Origin: Gammaproteobacteria bacterium
Lineage (GTDB): Bacteria; Pseudomonadota; Gammaproteobacteria; Pseudomonadales; Azotimanducaceae
Direction of reading: 5' to 3'
Length of the DNA stretch: 55,849 bases
Assembly (NCBI GenBank): GCA_002726655.1
Contig: PBRP01000027.1
Span: forward strand, 47,296 to 103,144
The notes beneath the pieces are model-generated. The model saw only the letters and a list, made by a program, of their open reading frames with translations, made no database searches and was not told the origin of the DNA. Shown here piece after piece: positions 8,018-17,020 of the stretch. The translations under genes were made by a program, and so were the position numbers. Every line of letters begins with the position of its first letter. The stretch's first letter is position 1.

Positions 8018-9874
8018 TTACCAGGCAGGGTTTTTGCTCGGACTAACTAGCGCCTCATTTACTCGATCAAGCAGGTCGTCTATATCAAAAGGTTTCTTGA
8101 TAAAATAGGCACTAGGATCATTGCTGATATTGGAAATAACCTGCTCCTGATGGTAGCCACTGATCAATATAACAGGTGAGTGAAGCCCCCGAGACCGGAT
8201 GTATTTGTACACTTCGGTGCCGGACATTTTCGGCATAGTGCAATCAAGCACAAACAGCGCAAAGTCCTCACCACTTTCTGAAATCTGCTTCTTCGCTTCT
8301 CTCCCATCTTCTACAGAAGTCAGGTGGAACCCGTCATTTTCCAAAATTGATGCGATCAGACCCCTGATTCTAGCGTCGTCATCCGCCAGCAAAATGCTCC
8401 CTTTTACTTCTCCAAGGGAAGACCTGGCACTAGGCCCTGTTTTCTGCGCAAAATCCTGAACAAGGACTACCGGGAAGTAAATGGTGAACCCGGCTCCTTG
8501 ACCCTCGCTGGAATTCACTTCTATGAAACCCTTGTGCTGCCGCACAATGCCAGACAATGAAGATAAGCCAAGCCCCTTGCGAGTGCTTTTTTCAGAATAA
8601 AAGGGGTCGAAAATTTTGTCAATCTGTGACGGGTCCATTCCAAGACCTGAATCTTTAACCCTCAGAAAGAGGTAGGCTCCCTTATCTAATTCGTTAGCAA
8701 AAAAACTACTTCTCAGGAGCCGTTCATCGACCTCAGCCAGGCCGGTTGTGATTTCGATGACTCCCGGGCTTTCCTCTATCGCATCAACCGCATTTGAAAC
8801 CAGGTTCATCAATACCTGTCCCAACTGGACCTGATCACCTTTCATCACTGGCAGGTCTCGAGCCAGGTTCTGTATCAGTTTGATTTTCTTCGGAACTACT
8901 GAGTTGACCAGGCTGGACATCTTCCCCACCATCTCCGAAATATTTAAGGCTTCAAATTCAACTGCACCTTTGCCCGCATAGATAAGCATCTGCGAAGTTA
9001 AATCGACCGCTTGCCTGGCCCCGGACATCACCATGTACAGGTCCTTCCTGACATCACTTTCAGCCGGTAATTTCTTCATGGCGAGACTGCTATAGCCCAA
9101 GATGCTGGTTAGCATGTTGTTAAAGTCATGAGCAATTCCGCCGGCTAGTACACCCAGACTCTCCAGTTTTTGCGCCTCGGAAAACTGCAGTTCCAGACGC
9201 CGATTCTCAAGTTCATATTTTTCGAGTTTTGTATTCTGATCATCAAGGCTAGTAATCATCCTCTCTGATGAAATCATAATCAGGACTGCGGAAATGATCA
9301 TCACAACGGTTGTGTTGTAGAAGAACACCAGCAAAAACAGTGATTCATTCTGCAACAACATGGGCAGAGCCAGCTTGAGACAGACATGAAGAATCAAAAG
9401 TCCACTGAGCCATGAAATTCCCAGCGATTCAGAACTCCTTGCCTTGAATAGGTATGAGATACCGACAAGTAAAAGGGTTACAGCGGGTATTTCTGCAATA
9501 ATCCATTCAACAACGCCGAATTCGCGTACCGCTATTACATAGACGACATAAACCGTATAGAAAATGACACCAGTTAGCATCAGTTGCATGGGCACCTTGC
9601 GTTTAGCAAGGTGGGCAATACAGACTAGCATCAGGGCAGCAAAAACAATCTTTCCAATTCCACCAAGCACAAAAGGTAATTGATAGGAGCCTAACAGGGC
9701 GCCGATGAAGAACGCTGTCTGACTGAACATTTCAACAGCCATGGCAGCAGCGCCAAATTTCAGGTACCGGTATCCCAGTTTCGAGTAGTAGTATCCAAGA
9801 CTGATCAGTAGGATCAGATCAAAAAAGAGGATAAAAACCAGTGAATACAGTACTGTAGTTGAATTCGAATCCAT
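8018..9874 (-). CDS. Membrane-bound hybrid sensor histidine kinase
   Basis: 618 residues. Residues 1-205 form about seven hydrophobic segments with no recognisable extracellular domain, then a short coiled coil (LEKYELENRRLELQFSEAQK). The HisKA box GGIAHDFNNMLTSILGY has its phospho-acceptor His near 248. An HATPase domain follows, with N-box LVSNAVDAIEE, G1 DSGLGMDP and G2 GLGLSSLSGI. A C-terminal receiver runs from about 490, with acidic ADDDAR, phospho-acceptor Asp in LFVLDCTMP (near 543) and Lys in IKKPF. The layout suggests autophosphorylation and internal phosphorelay. No response regulator or Hpt gene is adjacent, so the output partner and the stimulus are unknown. It is a lone gene on its strand. 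Confidence 0.88.
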   Translation of the reverse strand: MDSNSTTVLYSLVFILFFDLILLISLGYYYSKLGYRYLKFGAAAMAVEMFSQTAFFIGALLGSYQLPFVLGGIGKIVFAALMLVCIAHLAKRKVPMQLMLTGVIFYTVYVVYVIAVREFGVVEWIIAEIPAVTLLLVGISYLFKARSSESLGISWLSGLLILHVCLKLALPMLLQNESLFLLVFFYNTTVVMIISAVLIMISSERMITSLDDQNTKLEKYELENRRLELQFSEAQKLESLGVLAGGIAHDFNNMLTSILGYSSLAMKKLPAESDVRKDLYMVMSGARQAVDLTSQMLIYAGKGAVEFEALNISEMVGKMSSLVNSVVPKKIKLIQNLARDLPVMKGDQVQLGQVLMNLVSNAVDAIEESPGVIEITTGLAEVDERLLRSSFFANELDKGAYLFLRVKDSGLGMDPSQIDKIFDPFYSEKSTRKGLGLSSLSGIVRQHKGFIEVNSSEGQGAGFTIYFPVVLVQDFAQKTGPSARSSLGEVKGSILLADDDARIRGLIASILENDGFHLTSVEDGREAKKQISESGEDFALFVLDCTMPKMSGTEVYKYIRSRGLHSPVILISGYHQEQVISNISNDPSAYFIKKPFDIDDLLDRVNEALVSPSKNPAW

Positions 9875-9970
9875 AAAAACCTACTTGAATATCGAATTCA
9901 GTTTCTACCGATGGTCAAATAAAAGCAATGTATTCAACAGAGCTATTCGAGTCTTTAGGGACTAATACCG

Positions 9971-11365
9971 ATGGATGAACTCCTGAATAGTTCACTCGTC
10001 ACAATCGCTGAAAGCATTCGCGCGGGGCAGGTGAAGTCAAAAGATGTTGTTACCGCATTTCTTGACCGGATCGAAAGGGTTAACGGTAAACTAAACGCGG
10101 TTGTAACCCCCACTGCGGAGCTGGCACTTAAGCATGCGGCCAAGGCGGATGCTGACCTTGGCAAAGGTGAATTTCACGGCGCACTTCATGGTGTCCCAAT
10201 AACGATTAAGGACAGCCTCGACACCATTGATGCAATCACAACCTGGGGCACCCTCGGCAGGGAAGATTTCCGACCAGGCCGCGACGCTACCTGTGTTGAG
10301 CGCCTTCGAGGCCAGGGTGCAATCCTGTTGGGGAAAACTAATACTCCTGAATTCACTCTCTCATTCCAGACCGACAACCTGGTGTTTGGCAAGACCAATA
10401 ATCCTTACAACCCGAACCTCACCCCCGGGGGCAGCAGTGGGGGGGCAGCAGCGATCATTTCTGCTGGTGCATCACCACTTGATATTGGTACAGATACCGG
10501 CGGTAGCATCCGGTTGCCGAGTCACTTTTGCGGCATTGCCGGTATTAAACCCACAACAGGCCGGGTACCCTGTACCGGCAACGCGCTACCTAGTACTGGT
10601 TTGATTGCACCACTAACTCAGCCGGGACCCATGGCAAGATATGTTGAAGACCTATACTACATTCTGAAGATTATCTCGGGTCCTGATTTGCTGGACCCAC
10701 ATGCGATAGAAGCAAAATTGCACGACCCCGCCCAGGTTGATATCGACACATTGAGGATCGGATATCACACGGACAATGGAATCAAGACACCGACCGAAGA
10801 TATTAATCAGACAGTCATCAATGTCATTGATCTACTCAAGGACCACAATCTACCCGCGACTGAAGCAAGACCAACTGGCATCGAGATGGCAGGGTTTATC
10901 ATTACGCAGGTATTTTCAGCCGACTGCGGGGAAATGCTCGATGTATTACTCGAGGATTGTCGCACGCAAACGCCTTCCCCCGCGATTCTTGAAAACTTGA
11001 AACGAGCGACAAACGAGCTATCGGCTGTCGAATTTGCCCAGGTGTTGAACCTGTGGCACAACTTTCAGAGTTCCATGTTGGGCTATTTCCAGGATTTTGA
11101 CATTCTCATAACCCCGGTGAATGCCAGTACAGCGATTGCGCATGGGGAAAAGGAGGATATGGGAAGCTATACCTACACCAGCGCGTACAATCTCACCGGT
11201 TGGCCTGCAATGGTAATTCGTGCTGGCACCACTAAAAAAGGCCTGCCGATAGGAATACAGATTCTGAGCCGTCCATTTCGTGAAGACCATTGCCTTGCAG
11301 TGGCAGCCTGGCTTGAAGCCAGACTAGACCCATTCAAAGCACCTGAGATCAATGCCTTCGGCTGA
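9971..11365 (+). CDS. Amidase (amidase-signature family)
   Basis: 464 residues with the Ser-cisSer-Lys triad of amidase-signature hydrolases: catalytic Lys in VPITIKDS (near 80), the glycine/serine signature TPGGSSGGAAA (near 154) and nucleophile region GTDTGGSIRLPSHFCGIAGIKP (173-194). The family hydrolyses amides to acid and ammonia. There is no gatB/gatC alongside and the C-terminal half is shorter than in GatA, so a catabolic amidase is more likely than the tRNA amidotransferase subunit. The substrate is unknown. It is divergent from the histidine kinase, with 96 bp between them. ATG 9971 fits the usual family N-terminus (SSLVTIAESIRAGQVKSKDV). Confidence 0.85.
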   Translation: MDELLNSSLVTIAESIRAGQVKSKDVVTAFLDRIERVNGKLNAVVTPTAELALKHAAKADADLGKGEFHGALHGVPITIKDSLDTIDAITTWGTLGREDFRPGRDATCVERLRGQGAILLGKTNTPEFTLSFQTDNLVFGKTNNPYNPNLTPGGSSGGAAAIISAGASPLDIGTDTGGSIRLPSHFCGIAGIKPTTGRVPCTGNALPSTGLIAPLTQPGPMARYVEDLYYILKIISGPDLLDPHAIEAKLHDPAQVDIDTLRIGYHTDNGIKTPTEDINQTVINVIDLLKDHNLPATEARPTGIEMAGFIITQVFSADCGEMLDVLLEDCRTQTPSPAILENLKRATNELSAVEFAQVLNLWHNFQSSMLGYFQDFDILITPVNASTAIAHGEKEDMGSYTYTSAYNLTGWPAMVIRAGTTKKGLPIGIQILSRPFREDHCLAVAAWLEARLDPFKAPEINAFG

Positions 11366-11521
11366 TTCACAGCCAGAAAAGACCAACTAAACCACTTTTG
11401 CACATCTCGCGTCTAAATATTCATCGCGCACAGATACCGGAATATCGAGAGCGACTAGAAACAACAGGCTCCAAACAGTATGCTACGCAGCCCCACACTC
11501 ATGTTATGAGAAGAAACGAAT

Positions 11522-12889
11522 ATGACGTTAAAGCTTTTCAAACTACCTGCGCTCTACACGATGGTTTTGCCTCTGGCTGTCTGCTTCCCTGCCATGGGCG
11601 CAAACCTCAGCGAAATCTATGACCAGGCAGTTAAGAATGACCCTCAGTTAGGTGCTGCCAAGGCGCAGTACATGTCCCGTGCAGAGGTAGTCAATCAAGC
11701 TAGAGCCGGTATTTTGCCCTTCGTTTCTCTTGCAGGCACCACATCTGACGAATACCGCCAGACACCTGTAGTACCGGGAACAATACCGGTTGAGAACTTT
11801 AACAATCATGCCTGGCAGGCTGTGCTCAGCCAGCCGATATTCAGGCTGGATCGCTGGTACCAGTTTCAGCAATCAAAAAATGTTGCGGCTCAGGCAATGG
11901 CACAATTCGCGTCCGATCAGCAGGACCTTATCGTTCGAGTTGCGACCAGCTATCTCAACATTCTCGAGAGGCAGGATGCACTGAGCGCTTCCAATGCAGA
12001 GCGGGACGCCGTTTCAAGGCAACTTGAGCAGGTACAGCAACGGTTCGATGTTGGCCTGGTAGCCATCACCGACGTGCTTGAATCTACTGCCGCATTTGAC
12101 TCTTCCACGGTAAACGTCATCGAGGCAGAAGGAGCACAATCCGTCAGTTTTGAACCACTGTTACGTTTAACCGGCGAAAACGTCAATTCAGTTCTTGCGC
12201 TGTCCAGTGATTTCCCCGTAAGAGCTCCAGATCCCATGGATGAGGACGCCTGGGTGCAGAGGGCGCTGGAACACAACTTTTCTCTTGTTGCAGCAAAGGA
12301 AGTCGTTAAAGCAGCGGAAAGACAGATAAAAATTTCTAGATCCGGTCATCTACCTACCATCGACGCCCAGGTGTCATACAGCCATAGCATTTCAGGTGGT
12401 GGTGGCTTCTTCGGTTCCAAAGCTGATAACAGGTCCATGGCTCTACAGATGAATATTCCAGTATATTCAGGTGGTGGGACTCGCTCCGTCGTACGGGAAT
12501 CAGGGTACAAGCTGGAAGAAGCGCAGAAGAATCTCGACCTGACCCAAAGGACGGTTGTGGAGAACACCAAAATCTTGTACACGGCTATCAATACGGATGT
12601 CGCAAGGGTAAGCGCCCGACTGCGCGGCATAGAATCCAGCCAGAGTGCCCTCGACGCAACCCAGACGGGATATGAGGTCGGCACCCGCAATATCGTCGAT
12701 GTGCTACTGGCGCAACAGCGCTTGTACCTGTCGCAGTTCCAGTATGCCAGCGCCCGGTACCAGTACATTAAGGACACTTTTCAGCTCAAACAGTTGGTTG
12801 GGGCCCTCAGCCCTGAGGACATATACGACCTGAATGGATTTGTACAGGCCGATAAAGCAGTCACTAGAATAAGACCAACAACAAGATAA
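11522..12889 (+). CDS. tolC: TolC-like outer-membrane efflux protein
   Basis: 455 residues with a signal peptide (MTLKLFKLPALYTMV to about residue 28, cleavage near AMGA-NL). Two OEP repeats follow: LSEIYDQAVKNDPQLGAAKAQY and the second half with VQRALEHNFSLVAAKE. Family marks include PVYSGGGTRSVVRESGYKLEEAQ and the end DVLLAQQRLYLSQFQYASARY. Such proteins form trimeric channels for type I secretion and tripartite efflux. No inner-membrane partner is adjacent, as is common for general-purpose tolC. Mature N-terminus and length agree with E. coli-type TolC. About 150 bp of non-coding DNA precede it. Confidence 0.9.
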   Translation: MTLKLFKLPALYTMVLPLAVCFPAMGANLSEIYDQAVKNDPQLGAAKAQYMSRAEVVNQARAGILPFVSLAGTTSDEYRQTPVVPGTIPVENFNNHAWQAVLSQPIFRLDRWYQFQQSKNVAAQAMAQFASDQQDLIVRVATSYLNILERQDALSASNAERDAVSRQLEQVQQRFDVGLVAITDVLESTAAFDSSTVNVIEAEGAQSVSFEPLLRLTGENVNSVLALSSDFPVRAPDPMDEDAWVQRALEHNFSLVAAKEVVKAAERQIKISRSGHLPTIDAQVSYSHSISGGGGFFGSKADNRSMALQMNIPVYSGGGTRSVVRESGYKLEEAQKNLDLTQRTVVENTKILYTAINTDVARVSARLRGIESSQSALDATQTGYEVGTRNIVDVLLAQQRLYLSQFQYASARYQYIKDTFQLKQLVGALSPEDIYDLNGFVQADKAVTRIRPTTR

Positions 12890-12925
12890 ACAGCTAGTTC
12901 CTGCCCGTAAATTGGTTACTTTTGT

Positions 12926-12959
12926 TATACCTAACGACGCAACAATAACGTTAGGTATA
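12926..12959. terminator. Perfect 11-bp inverted repeat after tolC
   Basis: TATACCTAACG (12926-12936) and its exact reverse complement CGTTAGGTATA (12949-12959) flank a 12-base loop, 36 bp after the tolC stop. There is no T-run on the plus strand after it, so it is a weak intrinsic terminator at best. It could instead be a protein-binding dyad. Its right half lies inside the ~105-bp repeat that begins at 12931. Confidence 0.4.
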
Positions 12960-13035
12960 TCAAACAATCACTTATGAAGAACAGGTCCGCCTGGGATGGA
13001 CCGCGCGATGTTAGAAAACAGACAAGAAACAGCTA
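12931..13035 (+). repeat. ~105-bp dispersed repeat with central hairpin, copy 1
   Basis: Matches 17021-17124 in the same orientation. Shared blocks are ACAATAAC, AAACAAT-ACTTATGAAG and GATGTTAGAAAAC-GACAAGAA. Between the blocks the sequence is unrelated, but both copies can fold: here GGTCC (12984-12988) with GGACC (12998-13002). It ends 50-65 bp before the HtrA-like protease gene. A TATAAT (13034-13039) at its right end is a possible -10 box, although the matching -35 is poor. Confidence 0.65.
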
Positions 13036-13100
13036 TAATAAAACTATTGCCCATCTGGTGAACTGAACTCCATGGAGACGCGGCGCTGAAATACAAATGG

Positions 13101-14186
13101 TTGAGCTCAGCAGTTTTTATTGCCGCTCTGGCTGCTGTAGTTCTGGCTACCAGCCAGGACAACGAGACGGCGCCTCCCCCTCAGGCATCTAACCATAAAT
13201 CAACTACTCTCACTGACGATGAGAGTAACAATATCGCAGTATTCAGCGATGTAAGTCCGTCTGTTGTTTTCGTTACCAATACGCAACTCCGACGGCAAAT
13301 GTTTTCCCTCAATGTCATGGAAATACCCAAGGGAAGCGGTACGGGCTTTATCTGGGACGAAGAGGGTCTTATCGTTACTAATTTCCATGTGGTCTATCGT
13401 GCCAACAAAATTACCATCACCCTGCAGTCGGGGAAAAGTTACGATGCAGAAGTCGTTGGCACTTCCCCTGAAAAGGATATCGCGCTATTGCGTATTGATG
13501 CGCCTGATGAAAAACTCAAGGCGATAAATCTCGGTGATTCCAGTTTACTCTCCGTCGGCCGGAAGGTACTCGCCATCGGGAATCCGTTTGCCCTGGACAC
13601 CACCTTGACCGTTGGTGTCGTCAGCGCCCTTGGGCGTGAAATCAAGTCAATCAGCAATCGCACCATCAAGAATGTTATCCAGACTGATGCAGCGATTAAT
13701 CCTGGCAATTCCGGAGGACCACTACTCGACTCCATGGGTCGCCTGGTAGGTGTAAACACCGCGATCTTCAGCCCCACCGGTGCAAGTGCAGGTATTGGCT
13801 TTGCCATTCCAGTCAACACCGTGAAGGTCATTATCCCGCAACTGCTGAAATACGGCCGCCTGTACCGACCAATCCTGGGCATTGAAACACTTACCTTGAC
13901 CGATTATTGGGCAACGCGGCTCAGGGTCAAGGGCGTGGCCATTTTGTCTGTCAAGAAAGGGCTTCCTGCAGAGAATGCAGGGATGATAGGTGTACGTGAG
14001 GATCGACGGGGTAATATTCATCTCGGTGACGTTATCATCGCCATCAACGACGAACCTGTAACAAATGAAGACTCATTGCTATCATTGCTAGAGCAAAAGG
14101 GTCCGGGCGACACCATTAAAGTGACAACCCTGAGGAATGAAGAAATCCAGAATTACGAGGTCACCCTGAGTTCCCCAGAAACCTGA
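13101..14186 (+). CDS. HtrA/DegS-like trypsin-family serine protease with PDZ domain
   Basis: About 361 residues. An N-terminal hydrophobic segment (SSAVFIAALAAVVLATS) is a signal peptide or anchor. The protease domain holds the triad His in TNFHVVY (near 95), Asp in KDIALLRID (near 126) and Ser in INPGNSGGPLLD (near 203). One PDZ domain follows (about 255-355, including LGDVIIAINDEPVTNEDSL). One PDZ and a probable anchor resemble DegS-type envelope sensors more than DegP. The start is unclear: TTG 13101 lacks a charged N-region, whereas reading from CTG 13086, preceded by GGAG, adds LKYKW and makes a better signal sequence. It has a repeat copy upstream and a TerB-like gene 33 bp downstream. 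Confidence 0.88.
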   Translation: MSSAVFIAALAAVVLATSQDNETAPPPQASNHKSTTLTDDESNNIAVFSDVSPSVVFVTNTQLRRQMFSLNVMEIPKGSGTGFIWDEEGLIVTNFHVVYRANKITITLQSGKSYDAEVVGTSPEKDIALLRIDAPDEKLKAINLGDSSLLSVGRKVLAIGNPFALDTTLTVGVVSALGREIKSISNRTIKNVIQTDAAINPGNSGGPLLDSMGRLVGVNTAIFSPTGASAGIGFAIPVNTVKVIIPQLLKYGRLYRPILGIETLTLTDYWATRLRVKGVAILSVKKGLPAENAGMIGVREDRRGNIHLGDVIIAINDEPVTNEDSLLSLLEQKGPGDTIKVTTLRNEEIQNYEVTLSSPET

Positions 14187-14219
14187 GCGATCCAAGAATA
14201 ACAAAAGAGTTGCCAGAAC

Positions 14220-14608
14220 ATGTTTTTATCTTCATTGACCGACAGTCAAAAAGAAACTTTTTTTGTCTTGCACACTCAGTTGTGATTTCCGACGGTGAAC
14301 TTAGTGTTGGTGAACGGGTGATGATGGAAGAAATGCGAAAGGAAATGGCTCTGAGCGCAGATTTTGATCCCCATTACCTGAATGTCGAGGGCACCCGGGA
14401 AATTTTTGACACCAGGAGGTCAAGGTCAATTGTCCTGATTTCCCTCGTCCGGCTGGGCTACGCGGACGGTGCATTTGAAATTGAAGAGCAGAGCTTCCTG
14501 AAGGTATTGTGTAATGAATTTGAGATCTCAAACGACGACTTTGCACTGATTGAAAACTGGGTTCGACGTCTGATCACACTTGAACGGGAGGCTAATGCCT
14601 TTCTCTAG
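14220..14608 (+). CDS. TerB-like protein, needs a -1 frameshift at a T7 run
   Basis: From ATG 14220 the frame reads MFLSSLTDSQKETFF, a normal start for this helical TerB-like family, but then stops early. The rest of the family pattern (LAHSVVISDGELSVGERVMMEEM, then IVLISLVRLGYADGAFEIEE) lies in the -1 frame and runs to 14608. The frames meet at seven Ts (about 14260-14266), where the phase T TTT TTT is an ideal -1 slip site. Translating the downstream frame from TTG 14210 gives an N-terminus (MPEHVFIFIDRQSKR) unlike the family. A homopolymer assembly error, a real frameshift mutation or programmed slippage are all possible. The function of these acidic helical proteins is unclear. The 3' end overlaps the lipoprotein gene. 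Confidence 0.6.
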
Positions 14609-15197
14609 CAGGATTATTTCGCGAGTTGTATCCATTCTTGCATTGACCTCATCGTTGGTCGCCTGCACAACCAGACCTCCGAGCACCGAAGTCACGTCAG
14701 AAAGCCTGCTGGCAAAACCACTGCTGAACTGGAAGCTCGTATACCAGTTAAACAACATCTCTACACGATTGTCTGAATTTGTCCCGCCGGAAGAAACCGA
14801 TACCGAGTGGACCTCCAGGCTGTCATTTGAATCCTACCAGGAAATAGCGGGTTCTGACCCAATCGAGATATTGCTGTCTGAAGTAAGACGTGATCAGCAG
14901 GATTGTAGTTTCGTCCAGCACTTCAACCTTTTCTCGGGATTCGAAAATGGTTTCCCGGTATCAGTGAGACTGTTCCTTTGTGGAGAAAATACTATCTCCG
15001 GCAAGGGAGAAGTAAAGATGATTAAGGCCATTGCCGGCGACGACTATTTCTATCTTGTTAAGCTTCTGAAGCGAGTAGCACCCTTTGATATTAACCAGCC
15101 GGAAGTAGGGAAAGGAGAAGTTGCTGTCTGGTCAACCTACTTACGCAGCATTTCGCTTTGCGATGCAGATAAACCTGAGCACCCCTGCCCAAAATAG
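14595..15197 (+). CDS. Hypothetical lipoprotein
   Basis: About 200 residues. The N-terminus MPFSSRIISRVVSILALTSSLVAC is a lipoprotein signal with lipobox LVAC, followed by TTRPPS. The lipid-attached Cys would be residue 24. No family is recognised. The mature part is mixed alpha/beta with four later cysteines (in DCSFV, LCGEN, SLCDAD and HPCPK), which could form disulfides in the periplasm. I chose ATG 14595, which follows GGGAGG and overlaps the TerB-like gene by 14 bp, implying coupled translation. Its stop codon lies within the first unit of a 14-bp tandem repeat. Confidence 0.7.
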   Translation: MPFSSRIISRVVSILALTSSLVACTTRPPSTEVTSESLLAKPLLNWKLVYQLNNISTRLSEFVPPEETDTEWTSRLSFESYQEIAGSDPIEILLSEVRRDQQDCSFVQHFNLFSGFENGFPVSVRLFLCGENTISGKGEVKMIKAIAGDDYFYLVKLLKRVAPFDINQPEVGKGEVAVWSTYLRSISLCDADKPEHPCPK

Positions 15198-15245
15198 AGA
15201 GTCCAAAATAGAGAGTCCAGAATAGAGAATCCAAACTAGAAAATC
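15191..15245. repeat. 14-bp tandem repeat, about four units
   Basis: AAAATAGAGAGTCC occurs exactly twice (15191-15204 and 15205-15218), then as AGAATAGAGAATCC (15219-15232) and as a partial AAACTAGAAAATC (15233-15245). The lipoprotein stop TAG is part of unit 1, and unit 2 repeats it in another phase. The remaining 120 bp before comF hold no gene I can support. Confidence 0.9.
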
Positions 15246-15368
15246 GGGTTCAATCAACCAGATCCCAGCAGGTCGCTCTTTACTCTTACATTGTTTCCGG
15301 AGATCGCTGATAGCAGAAGACATGCCACGCTGGGAAACTAACTTAGTCTCAGGAGTGAGCACAATGCC

Positions 15369-16064
15369 ATGACCACCTGGTTGGACAATTTCCTATTCGC
15401 AGTCCTTCCTGGTACCTGCATCCTTTGTGATGCGTATACCAGGCGCAATCTCGATCTCTGCCTGGCCTGTGAGGCAGACCTGCCCTGGCTTAACCACGCA
15501 TGCCTGATCTGCAGCATTCCCCTTCCAGAAGACGATGCTATCTGCGGTAAATGTCTTGTCAAAAGACCACCCTTCACCCGGTGCCACAGTGTTTTTGTTT
15601 ACCGGTTCCCGGTTGACAGGCTGATTCTCAACTTTAAGGAAAAGCAGAACCTGGTCATAGGAAAAATTCTGGCTACATTGCTGGTGAACTCCTTACCAAG
15701 GGGATTCTCCGCACCGGACCTGCTGGTGCCCGTTCCTCTGCATAAATCAACCTTAAGGAAACGAGGGTTCAATCAATCGGCTGAAATCGCTCGTGTCCTT
15801 TCAGACTTCTGGTCGATTCCCCTTGATACTCAAAACTGCTCCCGAGTCATAAACACCAGGTCGCAAAAGTCCCTGAGCCTGAATGATCGAGTTGCAAATA
15901 TACGTGGTGCATTTGACATCAGCAGGAATTACCAGGGCGAGCGCATAGCCATCGTTGACGACGTTGTGACATCTGGAGCTACGGTTGCTGAACTCGCGAG
16001 ACTTATTGCATCTAAAGGTGCAGGGTCAACTGAAGTAATCTCCATCGCAAGAACCCCAATTTAG
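15369..16064 (+). CDS. comF: ComF family phosphoribosyltransferase-like protein
   Basis: 231 residues. The N-terminal region has four paired cysteines of a zinc finger (CILCDAYTRRNLDLCLAC) and a second set (CLICSIPLPEDDAICGKC). The C-terminal domain has the type I PRTase signature IAIVDDVVTSGATVAEL (near 195-211) and VPVPLHKSTLRKRGFNQSAEIA. ComF proteins are needed for DNA uptake in competent bacteria, and homologues (GntX) are linked to carbon use; the biochemical activity is not settled. It is on its own between the tandem repeat and nudC. The start at ATG 15369 is the first in frame. Confidence 0.88.
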   Translation: MTTWLDNFLFAVLPGTCILCDAYTRRNLDLCLACEADLPWLNHACLICSIPLPEDDAICGKCLVKRPPFTRCHSVFVYRFPVDRLILNFKEKQNLVIGKILATLLVNSLPRGFSAPDLLVPVPLHKSTLRKRGFNQSAEIARVLSDFWSIPLDTQNCSRVINTRSQKSLSLNDRVANIRGAFDISRNYQGERIAIVDDVVTSGATVAELARLIASKGAGSTEVISIARTPI

Positions 16065-16141
16065 ATTCACAGGGAACAGCCTGACTAACCGTGGCTCGGC
16101 GCCTGTGGTAAAGTCGACCCCACAATGCAGCTGGGTGAATT

Positions 16142-16996
16142 ATGGATTGGCAACTGATTGATCTGGGAAGTGAGTTTATTGCTGGTATTGCAGCCCCAGA
16201 GTCATTCGATGAGAGTTTTCACATCGTCATTTCTGACGATGAAGTTCTGACCATAGATGGCGTTTATCCATGGAGACCCCTGGATCAGGATCAATGGCGA
16301 TGGTTGGGGCTTGATGTGATTGCAAGTCACTACCTGGGTCAAATTAACAATGTGCCGGTTTTCACCAATGAGGTCGACCCTGAGGCTGATAATCCGGAGG
16401 GCTATGAATTCATGACCCTGTGGTCATTCGTGAGCCAGGTAGACCCACAGTTGTTTAGTCTCATTGGCAGAGCCAGGCAAATAGTGGAATGGAACAGGAA
16501 TCACCGCTATTGCGGCCGCTGCGGTCAGGAAACAACCGGGTTCGAATCTGATCGTTCAAGAAGGTGCCAAAGCTGCAACCTCACTTTTTACCCCAGGCTG
16601 TCACCTTCCATCATCGTCTGTGTCAATAAGGGGGAGGAAATACTTCTTGCCAGGAACCTTAAGGCTCCCGTTAATTACTACAGCACAATAGCAGGGTTCG
16701 TCGAGCCGGGAGAATCAATAGAAGAAACCGTCCATCGTGAGGTATTCGAGGAGGTTGGTCTCAGGGTTAAGAACCTGAAGTACTATGGCAGTCAGTCATG
16801 GCCATTTCCAGATTCCCTTATGTTTGGCTTTCATGCGGAATACGAAAGTGGAGAATTCGTACTGCAGGAAAGTGAAATTGCCGACGCCGGATGGTTCCAC
16901 TATACAAACCTTCCCAACAAACCTGCTATGTTCTCAATTTCCGGGTGGCTGATCGACGACTTTCTCAAGCGGGCACGAGCTAGTTCCGACCCTTAA
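16142..16996 (+). CDS. nudC: NADH pyrophosphatase / NAD-capped RNA hydrolase NudC
   Basis: 284 residues. The zinc ribbon is CGRCGQ...CQSC (about 121-143), then the Nudix box GFVEPGESIEETVHREVFEEVGL (about 179-201, written here with its conserved G-x5-E-x7-REVxEExGL). The specificity motif SQSWPFPDSLMFGF (near 218) is the NudC SQPWPFPxS array. The enzyme cleaves NADH to NMNH and AMP and removes NAD caps from RNA. Length and domain order are normal. It stands alone, 77 bp after comF. Confidence 0.93.
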   Translation: MDWQLIDLGSEFIAGIAAPESFDESFHIVISDDEVLTIDGVYPWRPLDQDQWRWLGLDVIASHYLGQINNVPVFTNEVDPEADNPEGYEFMTLWSFVSQVDPQLFSLIGRARQIVEWNRNHRYCGRCGQETTGFESDRSRRCQSCNLTFYPRLSPSIIVCVNKGEEILLARNLKAPVNYYSTIAGFVEPGESIEETVHREVFEEVGLRVKNLKYYGSQSWPFPDSLMFGFHAEYESGEFVLQESEIADAGWFHYTNLPNKPAMFSISGWLIDDFLKRARASSDP

Positions 16997-17020
16997 ATAG
17001 GTAAACTTCGCCATATATCA

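Noticed and set aside
12974-13066. Small frames inside the ~105-bp repeat copies as conserved micropeptides
   Set aside because: The distance between the conserved blocks differs by two bases between copies, so the reading frames do not match; the shared sequence is not coding.
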